Below are positions 5,857 to 5,960 of a stretch of 5,960 nt of DNA, in pieces (the stretch's first letter is position 1; each line of letters begins with the position of its first letter). A model generated the notes under the pieces. It made no database searches. It saw nothing but the letters and a program-made list of their open reading frames with translations, and was not told where the DNA came from. Both the position numbers and the translations under genes were made by a program. The stretch spans positions 1-5,960 of the forward strand of contig JACKDL010000066.1 in NCBI GenBank assembly GCA_020633555.1, written 5' to 3'. Origin of the DNA: Myxococcales bacterium. GTDB taxonomy: Bacteria; Myxococcota_A; Bradymonadia; UBA7976; UBA1532.

Positions 5857-5960
5857 ATGAAGCAGCACCTGAAGATGATGGGCGTGGCCTTCGCCATCGC
5901 CAGCCTGGCGGCGGCCTGTGACGACGGCGGCGGCGGCGAGGGGGGCGCCGGCGGGGCCGG
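5857..5960 (+). CDS. Small lipoprotein with Gly/Asp-rich linker (partial, cut by window end)
   Basis: Only the first 34 codons are in the window. MKQHLKMMGVAFAIASLAAAC is a signal peptide with a basic start, a hydrophobic core and a lipobox-like AAAC preceded by Leu; C21 would be lipidated. The -3 residue is Ala rather than the commoner Leu, which is a slight weakness. The mature part starts DDGGGGEGGAGGAG, a low-complexity flexible linker common in myxobacterial surface lipoproteins. Function cannot be told from this fragment. The ATG is backed by a strong Shine-Dalgarno sequence. It lies 131 bases past the preceding stop and a possible terminator, so it is probably transcribed separately. 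Confidence 0.75.
   Translation, partial: MKQHLKMMGVAFAIASLAAACDDGGGGEGGAGGA

Overview
The window is very GC-rich (roughly 70% by eye) and densely coded. Short 4-base gene overlaps, lipoproteins with low-complexity tails, an MGRIFETRK-type YebC and an isovaleryl-CoA-dehydrogenase-like enzyme all suggest a myxobacterium or a relative (Myxococcota / former Deltaproteobacteria). This placement is inference from composition and protein style, not a database match.

Left half (1-3011), minus strand: four genes read leftwards and are locked together by consecutive 4-base stop/start overlaps. In transcription order they are a lipoprotein of unknown function with two cysteine-pair modules (3011-2082), a fructosamine-kinase family protein (2085-1198), a small two-transmembrane histidine kinase (1201-293) and a response regulator (296 to beyond the window edge; only its receiver domain is visible). 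The chain implies one transcript with coupled translation. The kinase has almost no extracytoplasmic sensor, so its signal probably comes through the membrane or a partner; the co-encoded lipoprotein is one candidate.

Middle (3012-3738): about 730 bases without a convincing gene, between two divergent transcription units and unusually rich in structure. It holds an 11-base direct repeat pair, a nested imperfect palindrome of about 163 bases, a perfect 13-bp hairpin that shares bases with the palindrome, four tandem 11-base units whose minus-strand reading carries CTGTC once per helical turn (reminiscent of PhoB/OmpR-family operators), a 15-bp stem with a purine-rich loop, and a terminator-like hairpin followed by T6 about 100 bases before yebC. 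This is the part of the window least explained by known genes.

Right half (3739-5960), plus strand: yebC (YebC/TACO1 translation factor family), then an acyl-CoA dehydrogenase whose catalytic glutamate sits at the isovaleryl-CoA dehydrogenase position, then a possible terminator and the start of a small Gly-rich lipoprotein cut by the window edge. These are mostly ordinary housekeeping or metabolic genes. No tRNA, rRNA, CRISPR array, insertion sequence or phage gene is visible. I do not see a clearly new system; the best leads are the sensorless kinase operon with a deglycation-type kinase and the structured divergent intergenic region.
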